A stretch of DNA of 64,000 nt, taken from NCBI GenBank assembly GCA_900315735.1, contig ONAD01000011.1, positions 1 to 64,000 of the forward strand, read 5' to 3'. Of the stretch, positions 8,187-15,504 are shown piece after piece; position 1 is the stretch's first letter, and every line of letters starts with the position of its first letter. Position numbers and translations under genes: made by a program. The DNA is from an uncultured Lachnospiraceae bacterium. GTDB taxonomy: Bacteria > Bacillota > Clostridia > Lachnospirales > Lachnospiraceae. The notes beneath the pieces were generated by a model, which saw only the letters and a program-made list of their open reading frames with translations, had not been told where the DNA came from and did not search any database.

Positions 8187-10247
8187 CTAAATATTTATGT
8201 TGTATTCTGTCATTTTGTACGCATTTTTCAGCGTTATTTCGAGTCTCATGTCTTTTTCGTAATCGTTTAAGTTGCACTTTTCGACATATTTTTTTGCTTC
8301 TTCGGATGCAATAGAAAGCATATCGGCATCCGAAAAGACATCTGCAATTTTAAATTCCATCAAACCACTCTGACGTACCCCGAAGAAATCTCCTGGTCCA
8401 CGCATTTTCAAATCTTCACCGGCAATATAGAATCCATCATTAGAGCCCGCCAGAATATTCAATCTCTCTTTGGCGTTCTTTCCATTGGAAGAATTCATAA
8501 GAATACAATAGGATTGTGCGTTTCCTCTTCCGACACGTCCCCGCAGCTGATGGAGCTGTGCCAGCCCGAAACGCTGTGCATCCTCAATCATCATGACAGT
8601 GGCATTCGGCACATTCACACCTACTTCCACTACCGTTGTAGAAACCAGAACCTGGATTTCACCAGTGACAAAGGCTTCCATTACTTTATTCTTCTCTGCC
8701 GGGCGCATTTTTCCATGAAGTAATCCTACGCTGATTCTGTCTCCATAATATTGTTTTAATTTCTTTACATATGAAGTAACATCCTGCAATTCCAATTCCT
8801 CATTGGCTTCTACCAGAGGACAGATAATATATGCCTGATGTCCTTTTTGGACTTCATCTAAAATAAAATTCCAGGATTTCTCCCGCATTTTCGGTCCAAC
8901 TACACAGTTTTTGATTGGAAGACGTTCTGCCGGAAGCTCACCTACTACCGAAATGTCCAGATCTCCGTAAAGAATTATTGCAAGGGTCCGCGGAATCGGC
9001 GTCGCACTCATAACCAGTACATGTGGCAGCCGGCTGCTCTTATCTGCCAGCGTCTCCCTCTGCCTTACCCCGAAACGATGCTGTTCATCCGTTACTACCA
9101 GCGCCAGCCTCTGATAAAGTGCCTTTTCCTGTATCAATGCATGGGTTCCAATTATCATGGCATTCTGTTCTGTTTCCATTTTCGCATATGCTTCACGTTT
9201 TTCCTTTGCGGTCAATGAACCGGTAAGAAGAATAACCGGAAAGTCCAGTTCAAACATGACAATCCATTTCCGAAAAGTGTCATAATGCTGTCTTGCCAGA
9301 ACCTCAGTTGGTGCCATAATAGCAGTCTGATAACCTTCATGAGCAAATTTTGCCATAATAAGGAATGCAAGAATGGTCTTACCGGAACCTACATCCCCCT
9401 GTATCAACCGTTGCATGGCATAAGGACTGTATATATCTTTTTCCAGATCTTCCAATGTTTTCTTCTGGGCATTTGTCAGTGGAAACGGAAGCTGTTCTGC
9501 CACCACTTCAATAAATTCATCCCTTACTACCGGAAATCCATTCGGCGTCTGCTCATGATGTTCCTTAAACCGCTGTATCTGAAGCAGAAATAAGAAAAAT
9601 TCGTCAAAAGCAAGACGTTTTCTTGCTCCGGTCAGTTCTTCTAAATCTGTTGGAAAATGCACTTTTTCCAATGCCTCTCTCAATCCCATAAACTGATGGC
9701 GGGCTAAGATTTCTTCCGGGATATATTCTCCATCTTCTTTCATGCTGTCAAGGGCTGTACGCACAAGCTTTCCAAATTGCTTGCTGGATATTCCCTTGGT
9801 CAGAGGATATACCGGCTGCAGGGATGTCTGCATTTTCCTGTATTCATCCGGCTTCCACACTGCCGGCTGTTCCATGACATATTTCTTATTTTTTAAGGTC
9901 AGCTTTCCATATAATATTACTTCCGGTTCCCGGTTCAGCTGATTGCAGATATAGGGCATCCGAAACCAGACCGCCTCTACTTTCCCTGTTCCATCGCTAA
10001 ACTGTGCAGTAGATATCTGCATGGCTCTGGTACTTCTCGTTACCGGTGAAGAACAAAGCCGTACATGAAAAGCATAGACTTTCTCCGGCTCGGCCACACT
10101 GATATGCTCCGGCTCCGGCATCCGCTTATAATCCCTTGGAAAAGCAAGGAGTATATCCCCAACGGTATATACTCCAAGTTTTTGCAATATTTTTTCAGTT
10201 TTTGGTCCAACTCCATTCAATTCCTGAATGGGTGCATTTCTGTCCAT
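8187..10247 (-). CDS. recG: ATP-dependent DNA helicase RecG
   Basis: RecG remodels stalled replication forks and branches Holliday junctions. The 686 residues have the expected layout: an N-terminal OB-fold wedge domain (about 1-160), then two helicase lobes. Motifs seen are Walker A GDVGSGKT near residue 285, the DEQHRFGV DEAD-type box, SATPIPRTLA, and the RecG-typical QLRGRVGRG. A C-terminal GEDLKMRGPGDFFGVRQSG segment is characteristic. I prefer the ATG at 10247 with AGGAG five bases upstream over an upstream GTG. It is the last gene of yloU-fakA-recG, an arrangement conserved in Firmicutes. Confidence 0.97.
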   Translation of the reverse strand: MDRNAPIQELNGVGPKTEKILQKLGVYTVGDILLAFPRDYKRMPEPEHISVAEPEKVYAFHVRLCSSPVTRSTRAMQISTAQFSDGTGKVEAVWFRMPYICNQLNREPEVILYGKLTLKNKKYVMEQPAVWKPDEYRKMQTSLQPVYPLTKGISSKQFGKLVRTALDSMKEDGEYIPEEILARHQFMGLREALEKVHFPTDLEELTGARKRLAFDEFFLFLLQIQRFKEHHEQTPNGFPVVRDEFIEVVAEQLPFPLTNAQKKTLEDLEKDIYSPYAMQRLIQGDVGSGKTILAFLIMAKFAHEGYQTAIMAPTEVLARQHYDTFRKWIVMFELDFPVILLTGSLTAKEKREAYAKMETEQNAMIIGTHALIQEKALYQRLALVVTDEQHRFGVRQRETLADKSSRLPHVLVMSATPIPRTLAIILYGDLDISVVGELPAERLPIKNCVVGPKMREKSWNFILDEVQKGHQAYIICPLVEANEELELQDVTSYVKKLKQYYGDRISVGLLHGKMRPAEKNKVMEAFVTGEIQVLVSTTVVEVGVNVPNATVMMIEDAQRFGLAQLHQLRGRVGRGNAQSYCILMNSSNGKNAKERLNILAGSNDGFYIAGEDLKMRGPGDFFGVRQSGLMEFKIADVFSDADMLSIASEEAKKYVEKCNLNDYEKDMRLEITLKNAYKMTEYNINI

Positions 10248-10258
10248 AAACACTCCTG

Positions 10259-11935
10259 TTACTCTACTGATATTACATAATAGTAAATTGGCTGTCCGCC
10301 AAAGTGAATCTCCACTTCTACCTCAGGATACTTCTCTTCTAAAGAAGCACCTAATGCATTGGCATCTTCTTCTGTTACTTCTTCGCCATAATAGATACAG
10401 ATAATCGCAGATTCTTCATCTATCATCTCAGCAACCATATCTTCTGTAGTGCTCTTGATATCCTTACCAACAGCAAGGATGCTCTTGTCACCAATTCCCA
10501 TATAATCGCCCTGTTTAATCTCTTTGTCATCGATTACGGTATCACGGACTGCATAAGTCACCTGACCGGTCTTTACATTTTCTAATTCTTCGGTCATACG
10601 CTTTGCATTTTCCTCTGCCGACTGATCCGGAATAAAGTTAATCAGCGCTGTAATTCCCTGTGGAATTGTCTTGGTTGGAATAACAATAATCTTCTTATCT
10701 TCTACTAAAGATGCTGCCTGATTTGCAGCCAGTACAATATTCTTATTGTTTGGAAGAATAAAGATGTTATCCGCATTCACATGGTCGATGGCATTTAACA
10801 TATCCTCGGTACTTGGGTTCATGGTCTGACCACCTTCGATGATATAATCCACGCCAAGTCCGTTGAAGATTTCATTGACACCGGCACCAATGGATACGGA
10901 AATGAAGCCCATTTCTTTTCTTGGTTCCTCTGTCTTTTCTTCTTTGGTTTCTTCCTCTTTCTGCTCTTTTGCGAGTTTCTCAGCATCCTTGATTAATTTT
11001 TCCTGATGTTCTTCACGCATATTATCAATCTTGATTTTGCTTAATGAACCATGTTTCAATGCTTCCTGAAGGGCAAGACCAGGGTCATTGGTATGTACAT
11101 GGGTTTTCACAATCTCATCATCTGCCACAACAACGATAGAATCACCAATGGACTCTAAGAAGCCTTTATATTCATGCTCCTGTTTCTCTGTTAATGGCTG
11201 ATTTAATACAATGATAAATTCGGTACAATAACCAAACTTAATATCAGCTTCTGTCTCAGCAGTAATCTTCATAACACCTGCAGATGCTGCAGAACCTTCA
11301 ATGCTGTAATCAATTTCTTTGCCAATCAGGGAATCATAACCGCCCTTTAATACCTGAACCAGTCCCTGTCCGCCGGAATCTACTACGCCAGCCTGTTTTA
11401 ATACAGGAAGCATATCCGGTGTCTTGCTTAACACATGGTCTGCTTCTTTAATAACTTCATCTACAAAGAATACAATATCATCGGTATCATCACAAAGCTC
11501 CAGTGCTTTATTGGCTGCGCCCTTGGCAACGGTAAGAATGGTTCCTTCCTTTGGTTTCATAACTGCCTTATATGCAGTCTCAACAGCCTTCTGCATAGCC
11601 TCTGTCAGAATTACTACGTCCAGTTCATCATATTCTGCAATTACCTTGGTAAATCCACGGAATAACTGGGAAAGGATAACTCCTGAGTTTCCTCTTGCTC
11701 CTCTTAATGAACCCGAGGAAATTGCCTTTGCAAGTTCCTTCATGGTCGGATTTTCAAGCTCGCTTACTGCCTTTGCTGCTGACATAATTGTCATAGACAT
11801 ATTGGTTCCCGTATCTCCATCCGGTACAGGGAAAACATTCAGTTCGTTAATCCACTCTTTCTTTGCTTCGAGATTCTTTGCTCCGGCCAAAAACATTTTA
11901 GCAAATACCGCAGCGTTTATTGTACTTACTTCCAC
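10259..11935 (-). CDS. fakA: Fatty acid kinase A (DAK2 domain, YloV)
   Basis: FakA phosphorylates fatty acids that are presented by a DegV-type FakB protein, feeding exogenous acyl chains to phospholipid synthesis. The 558 residues begin with a DAK2/DhaL-type nucleotide-binding domain (about 8-200), with PVPDGDTGTNMS near residue 36 supplying acidic metal ligands. A linker rich in Lys and Glu (about 315-340) precedes a C-terminal EDD-like domain. The start is a GTG with AAGGAGG ten bases upstream. It follows the Asp23-family gene by 15 bases and precedes recG by 11. No fakB/degV gene is in this window. Confidence 0.92.
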   Translation of the reverse strand: MEVSTINAAVFAKMFLAGAKNLEAKKEWINELNVFPVPDGDTGTNMSMTIMSAAKAVSELENPTMKELAKAISSGSLRGARGNSGVILSQLFRGFTKVIAEYDELDVVILTEAMQKAVETAYKAVMKPKEGTILTVAKGAANKALELCDDTDDIVFFVDEVIKEADHVLSKTPDMLPVLKQAGVVDSGGQGLVQVLKGGYDSLIGKEIDYSIEGSAASAGVMKITAETEADIKFGYCTEFIIVLNQPLTEKQEHEYKGFLESIGDSIVVVADDEIVKTHVHTNDPGLALQEALKHGSLSKIKIDNMREEHQEKLIKDAEKLAKEQKEEETKEEKTEEPRKEMGFISVSIGAGVNEIFNGLGVDYIIEGGQTMNPSTEDMLNAIDHVNADNIFILPNNKNIVLAANQAASLVEDKKIIVIPTKTIPQGITALINFIPDQSAEENAKRMTEELENVKTGQVTYAVRDTVIDDKEIKQGDYMGIGDKSILAVGKDIKSTTEDMVAEMIDEESAIICIYYGEEVTEEDANALGASLEEKYPEVEVEIHFGGQPIYYYVISVE

Positions 11936-11950
11936 TTCAACAGTTCCTCC

Positions 11951-12310
11951 TTAATCAATCACTCTGACGCCTTCAACTAAAATGTTGACTTTCTTAATCT
12001 GCATTCCGGTAAACTCTTCCACTTTATATTTTACCGTATGAATCAGATTGTCTGCTACTGTCTCAATACTTACGCCATAGGCAACAATTACATGGAAATC
12101 AATTGTAATTTTATTATTTTCATCCACATCCACATTTATACCATGTGTCAGATAATCTCTTTTTAATAATTTAACCAGGCCATCTTTCATATTAACTGCA
12201 GCCATTCCAACAATGCCAAAGCACTCAACTGCAACAGAACCGGCATAGGTTGCAATTACTTCATTATCAATTACGACTTTACCTAATTCGTTTTCCATTT
12301 TACCTGTCAT
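11951..12310 (-). CDS. Asp23/Gls24 family envelope stress protein (YloU)
   Basis: The 119-residue Asp23/Gls24-domain protein has the typical alternation of short beta strands, including IATYAGSVAVECFGIVGM near residues 18-35 and the C-terminal VNILVEGVRV. Members associate with the cell envelope and are linked to alkaline or envelope stress and fatty acid metabolism. The conserved pairing with fakA, 15 bases downstream, is seen here too. GGAGG precedes the ATG by seven bases. It is the first gene of its operon and divergent from rpmB. Confidence 0.9.
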   Translation of the reverse strand: MTGKMENELGKVVIDNEVIATYAGSVAVECFGIVGMAAVNMKDGLVKLLKRDYLTHGINVDVDENNKITIDFHVIVAYGVSIETVADNLIHTVKYKVEEFTGMQIKKVNILVEGVRVID

Positions 12311-12375
12311 TCTATAACCTCCAATTAAAATTAATCTTCTCGCATTTCCGCCAGTATATACATAACATGAACTAT

Positions 12376-12381
12376 ATTATA
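12376..12381 (-). promoter_or_regulatory. Putative -10 element upstream of yloU
   Basis: The minus strand carries a perfect TATAAT here, 66 bases before the yloU start. No good -35 is found at 16-18 bases, so the call rests on the -10 alone. Confidence 0.3.
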
Positions 12382-12443
12382 ACCTCTTTTTCTGAAAAAA
12401 GAAACAGTATTTTTCTTTATTTTCAAAAAATGCAATTTTTTTC

Positions 12444-12472
12444 TTGCATTCTGTCTGTATTTCTGTTAAGAT
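12444..12472 (+). promoter_or_regulatory. Promoter of rpmB
   Basis: TTGCAT (12444-12449), a 17-base spacer and TAAGAT (12467-12472) lie ahead of rpmB. The predicted transcript begins near 12479 and would open with an 8-bp hairpin (TGTTGTGA/TCATAACA at 12478-12500, one G-U pair) before the Shine-Dalgarno. Confidence 0.5.
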
Positions 12473-12532
12473 AGCTTTGTTGTGAGCTTGTGTCATAACA
12501 GGCTTAGTGAAGAATTTAAAGGAGGTGCTATC

Positions 12533-12718
12533 ATGGCAAAATGTGCAGTTTGTGGAAAAGGCGCTCATTTCGGTAACAATGTGAGCCATTCTCATAGAAG
12601 ATCTAATAGAATGTGGAAATCAAACATCAAATCTGTAAAATGTAAAGTAAACGGAACTCCAAAAAGAATGTACGTATGTACTTCCTGTTTAAGATCCGGA
12701 TCCGTTGAAAGAGCTTAA
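12533..12718 (+). CDS. rpmB: Ribosomal protein L28 (bL28)
   Basis: The 62-residue bL28 is a component of the large ribosomal subunit. It carries two Cys pairs (CAVC at residues 4-7 and CTSC near the C-terminus), so it is the zinc-binding form, and the segment NNVSHSHRRSNRMWKSN is typical. AAAGGAGG precedes the ATG by seven bases; the open frame continues 17 codons upstream but without support. Next to yloU-fakA-recG on the opposite strand, it completes a Firmicutes-typical neighbourhood. Confidence 0.97.
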   Translation: MAKCAVCGKGAHFGNNVSHSHRRSNRMWKSNIKSVKCKVNGTPKRMYVCTSCLRSGSVERA

Positions 12719-12734
12719 TTAGCATTTTCTATCT

Positions 12735-12763
12735 GGACTGTCCTTTTGGACAGTCCTTTTTTT
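12735..12763 (+). terminator. Terminator after rpmB
   Basis: GGACTGTCC-TTTT-GGACAGTCC is a perfect 9-bp stem followed by seven T, 16 bases after the rpmB stop. The T tract also forms the left end of the next palindrome. Confidence 0.9.
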
Positions 12764-12912
12764 ACTTTACAGGAAATTGCTTTCCTGTAAAGTAAAAACG
12801 CTCCGCGAGGATGCACACTGCGGCGTATAAGGTAGTTGTCGCAAGCGACCGCCGCAGGCGCGAGAATGTGCCAAGGCACATTCTTTGTTCCTTTACAAGA
12901 AATTGCTTTCCT
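12759..12912. repeat. GC-rich multi-hairpin intergenic element bounded by 22-bp direct repeats
   Basis: Between rpmB and a small minus-strand gene lies a dense array of structure. It begins with an 18-bp perfect inverted repeat with a TTGC loop (12759-12798). A nested hairpin follows (TGCGGCG...GTCGC-AA-GCGAC-CGCCGCA, 12819-12856), then a 10-bp perfect hairpin (AGAATGTGCC-AA-GGCACATTCT, 12863-12884). The 22-base sequence CTTTACAGGAAATTGCTTTCCT (12765-12786) recurs with one change at 12891-12912. The centre is visibly more GC-rich than its surroundings. It may be a miniature mobile element or repeat unit, or a structured RNA; nothing coding is seen. Confidence 0.65.
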
Positions 12913-12913
12913 A

Positions 12914-13054
12914 TTACTTACAGCAGAAAAGATTATACCCTATCAGCAGCAATATCAATATAATAATAATCCCAATCACGTCACTTGGAATAATAAACAT
13001 AAAAAACATGCCAAATCCAACCATGAAAGAGGAATACCCCATCAAGCGTTTCAT
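12914..13054 (-). CDS. Small membrane protein of unknown function (46 aa)
   Basis: I do not recognise a named family. The 46-residue product has two hydrophobic stretches (about 5-20 and 23-42) separated by a Pro-Ser turn, consistent with a two-helix membrane hairpin, and ends in Phe-Cys-Cys-Lys. The ATG at 13054 is supported by GGAGA six bases upstream, so I reject the longer 65-codon version. Similar tiny proteins with a conserved Gly-Met near the first helix occur widely in Clostridia, from memory. It lies 99 bases after ytfJ on the same strand and could be the last gene of that sporulation-flavoured cluster. Confidence 0.55.
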   Translation of the reverse strand: MKRLMGYSSFMVGFGMFFMFIIPSDVIGIIIILILLLIGYNLFCCK

Positions 13055-13153
13055 GTTTTTTCTCCAATCAAAAAGACATATACCATTATAGTATATGCCC
13101 TTCTTTTTCACTTAGCACGCTGTACGTTCTTCTGTTACTATTCTATACTGTTC

Positions 13154-13600
13154 TTATTCTTCATCCTTATTTACTGCATCAGATAAAATTTCATTCATCT
13201 CAGACTCTGCAGCTTTCTTGGATTCTTCATCTAACTTTGCAGTTGCTGCCTCATCCTTCTTTCCTCTGGATGCAAACTTATTTACAAAATCCGGTACCAT
13301 ATCAAGAATCTTGGTCACACCATCCTGATTCTTAATATTTACAAGCTTGGTGGTGCCATTCTGAATGACAAGAACCGCACTTGGTGTAATCTTTCCACCC
13401 ATTCCTCCTGCTCCGTTGTTCTTCTTCTCCTGGGAAAATGCGCCTGCGCCTACACCAAAGGATACATCCACTAATGGAAGAATGATGGTATCTCCGATAT
13501 GAATGGCATCTCCTACAACCGTCTTGGTTGTAATGAAGCTGTCCATTCCTTTGAATAAAGATTCTACCGTATTGCGAAATGTGTTATTACTGTCTGACAT
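13154..13600 (-). CDS. ytfJ: GerW family sporulation protein (YtfJ)
   Basis: YtfJ/GerW proteins are made in the developing spore and affect germination in Bacillus. The 148 residues have the family's glycine-rich core, with VGDAIHIGDTIILPLVDVSFG near residues 29-49 followed by a GAGGMGGKITPSAVLVI segment. The C-terminal 40 residues are a charged Lys/Glu/Ala tail. GAGGA precedes the ATG. It lies 36 bases after the DUF2953 gene, a pairing that recurs in Clostridia. Confidence 0.88.
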   Translation of the reverse strand: MSDSNNTFRNTVESLFKGMDSFITTKTVVGDAIHIGDTIILPLVDVSFGVGAGAFSQEKKNNGAGGMGGKITPSAVLVIQNGTTKLVNIKNQDGVTKILDMVPDFVNKFASRGKKDEAATAKLDEESKKAAESEMNEILSDAVNKDEE

Positions 13601-13636
13601 AATAATTCCTCCTGATTCTACTTCATATTGATTCTG

Positions 13637-14530
13637 TTAAAATTGCTTTATAAAGTGTTTCACATCCGGATTTCTCCAGATTTGAATTGCTGCCTTTAAT
13701 AAATGAATCACCTGTATCCGTCCCTTTATATCCCAGCTGCCTTCGATATAAAAACGTTCTGCCTCAAAATCCGGCATAATAGATACCTTATCATAATATA
13801 AAAACGGTAATACGCTGAGCACTGCTAAAACCTGTCCTGTGGCTGCCGGATCTTCCATGCCATAAGCAACATCTGCCTTCATATGCTTTGGTCCGTATTT
13901 TTTTAACAGCCCTATTACTTTACCCAGAGCAAACCGGACGGCACTTCTATTCTGCTCATCCTGTATCCACTGATTCACTTTTTTTATTTTACTGCCGATA
14001 TTTTTTGCTTTCTGCGGAATTGCTTTTATCTTTTCTACTATCGAGCGTATTGTCTTGCTGATTTTACCAAATACGGAAACGAACTTTTTCTTATATGTCT
14101 TCTTCTGGCGTTTCTGTTCATGCTGTTTTTCCGTCTGTTCTTCTTGCACCACAGCCGGTGGATTCTGCTCTAAGTCTTTTTCCGGTTCCTTATGGGATTT
14201 TTCCCCGGATTTCTTTTTCGGCTTTTTCTTTACTTTCTTTTTCTCTACTTTCTGTTTGGCTTTTTCATCCGATGGATATTTCCATGCTTTTATGCCAAAA
14301 ATCTTTAAAACTGCAAGCTGCTTTCCCTGCTCCATCAGAAAGGAAAAACGCATAGCAATAAGACACCATGCTCCATGCACTTTTAACGTAGTCTGTCCCT
14401 GCCTTGTCTCTCCACGAATCCGGTAAGATACCGGAGCAAACAGCAAAAGCATGATAAGTAAAACCAGTAAACCTAATATGCATAATAATATTATGCCCAG
14501 GATTTTCAAAATAGATAACAGCACTGTCAT
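13637..14530 (-). CDS. DUF2953 domain membrane-anchored protein
   Basis: The 297-residue protein of unknown biochemistry begins with one strong membrane helix (about 5-30) and a short beta-rich segment. A very basic Lys/Glu linker (about 90-145, many KK and EQ runs) follows, then a C-terminal region with LGKVIGLLKKYGPKHMKADVAYGMEDPAATGQ, which matches the DUF2953 core. The gene is commonly adjacent to ytfJ in spore-formers, suggesting a sporulation role (inference). The ATG at 14530 has GGAG eight bases upstream; an ATG two codons earlier overlaps the preceding stop. Translation is likely coupled to the 113-residue gene before it. Confidence 0.78.
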   Translation of the reverse strand: MTVLLSILKILGIILLCILGLLVLLIMLLLFAPVSYRIRGETRQGQTTLKVHGAWCLIAMRFSFLMEQGKQLAVLKIFGIKAWKYPSDEKAKQKVEKKKVKKKPKKKSGEKSHKEPEKDLEQNPPAVVQEEQTEKQHEQKRQKKTYKKKFVSVFGKISKTIRSIVEKIKAIPQKAKNIGSKIKKVNQWIQDEQNRSAVRFALGKVIGLLKKYGPKHMKADVAYGMEDPAATGQVLAVLSVLPFLYYDKVSIMPDFEAERFYIEGSWDIKGRIQVIHLLKAAIQIWRNPDVKHFIKQF

Positions 14531-14532
14531 CC

Positions 14533-14874
14533 TCATGTCTCCATTTCAGTATTTTTACGAGTCTGCTGTTTCAGTACAAATTTACGCACTTCAAATGTTC
14601 CTGTTTTATGATAAATATCATTCACAATTGCTGCTGACATCTCTAATGCTGCGTCATATCCTTTTTCCAGACCGATAATAAAAAGTTCTTTCTTCGGATA
14701 TGCCTTTTGTAATAAATCTGTTGCCGGTATAATATCCAGAAGATTCTCTTCATTTGACGGAAGGGTCAGAAGATAAAGCGACGGCTGTGGCACATTCCGC
14801 TCCACTCTGCTTTTTACCTTTGCTTCCTGATTTTTCAGCCTTTCTCCCAGATATAAATTAGAATACCAATGCAT
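14533..14874 (-). CDS. Conserved hypothetical protein (113 aa)
   Basis: I recognise this only as a type of short conserved protein seen in Lachnospiraceae, with no assigned function. It begins MHWYSNLYLGE, continues with a basic helix, then PSLYLLTLPSNEENLLDIIPA and KKELFIIGLEKGYDAALE, which suggests an alpha/beta fold. There is no signal peptide or membrane segment. I start it at 14874 (GAGGTG upstream) instead of 23 codons earlier. It lies 44 bases after the Nudix gene and abuts the DUF2953 gene, so it belongs to this operon. Confidence 0.6.
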   Translation of the reverse strand: MHWYSNLYLGERLKNQEAKVKSRVERNVPQPSLYLLTLPSNEENLLDIIPATDLLQKAYPKKELFIIGLEKGYDAALEMSAAIVNDIYHKTGTFEVRKFVLKQQTRKNTEMET

Positions 14875-14918
14875 GCTACACCTCATATCTGATTTAAAAA
14901 AACAGTCAGATGGCTGCT

Positions 14919-15371
14919 CTAATAATATTTGTGGGTTCCCCACAGATTACACTTTTTCAAATCCAGATATTCATTATAAGCTTTTTCCAAAATCTGCTTC
15001 TCATTGGCAAATTTTAAAAGATGATAGGCTTCATGATATTTATAATATCCGGAATCTACAAAGAACTCTTCACGTTGTGGCTTACTGTAATAACTGTCTG
15101 CCATCATCAGATACCAATGTACCTGTTTCTCCACCGTATCTTCTGGCACAGTAAAGCTATACTGGCTCTTCCCGACATATTTGATTATGGATGCATCTAC
15201 GCCCGTTTCCTCCAATACCTCTCTTGCTGCGGTATCTTTGAATTCTTCCCCGGGTTCTACTGTTCCCTTTGGAAGCACCCAGCCTTCGTACTTATTCTTA
15301 TAATTCTTATAAAGGACAAGCACCTTACCCCGAAATATTACCACACCACCACAACTTGTTGCTTCAATCAT
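14919..15371 (-). CDS. Nudix hydrolase
   Basis: The 150-residue protein has a complete Nudix box: G-x5-E-x7-REVLEETGVD, read as GTVEPGEEFKDTAAREVLEETG near residues 36-57. These enzymes hydrolyse a nucleoside diphosphate linked to another group X. Here substrate specificity is not visible, though PKGTVEPGE resembles the Ap4A hydrolase/diphosphoinositol type. The start at 15371 follows AGGAGG at seven bases. It is the first gene of the nudix - unknown - DUF2953 - ytfJ cluster, with a promoter at 15415-15443. Confidence 0.88.
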   Translation of the reverse strand: MIEATSCGGVVIFRGKVLVLYKNYKNKYEGWVLPKGTVEPGEEFKDTAAREVLEETGVDASIIKYVGKSQYSFTVPEDTVEKQVHWYLMMADSYYSKPQREEFFVDSGYYKYHEAYHLLKFANEKQILEKAYNEYLDLKKCNLWGTHKYY

Positions 15372-15414
15372 TGCAATACCTCCTGATGTGGTCACTACCT
15401 TTTGTTTAACAAAC

Positions 15415-15443
15415 AGTATACCCCTTTTTTCAGAAGGATGCAA
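15415..15443 (-). promoter_or_regulatory. Promoter of the Nudix - DUF2953 - ytfJ cluster
   Basis: On the minus strand, TTGCAT (15438-15443), a 17-base spacer and TATACT (15415-15420) lie 44 bases upstream of the Nudix start. The TATACT match is strong and the -35 moderate. Confidence 0.5.
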
Positions 15444-15504
15444 CAATCCATTTCAGAAGTCCAGGATGATTCCCCGACGCAACATGCCATCCTGTCTGTT
15501 TCAT

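Noticed and set aside
12759-12798. Strong inverted repeat as a second terminator
   Set aside because: Neither strand has a T tract after the stem; the T run belongs to the rpmB terminator and forms part of the left arm.
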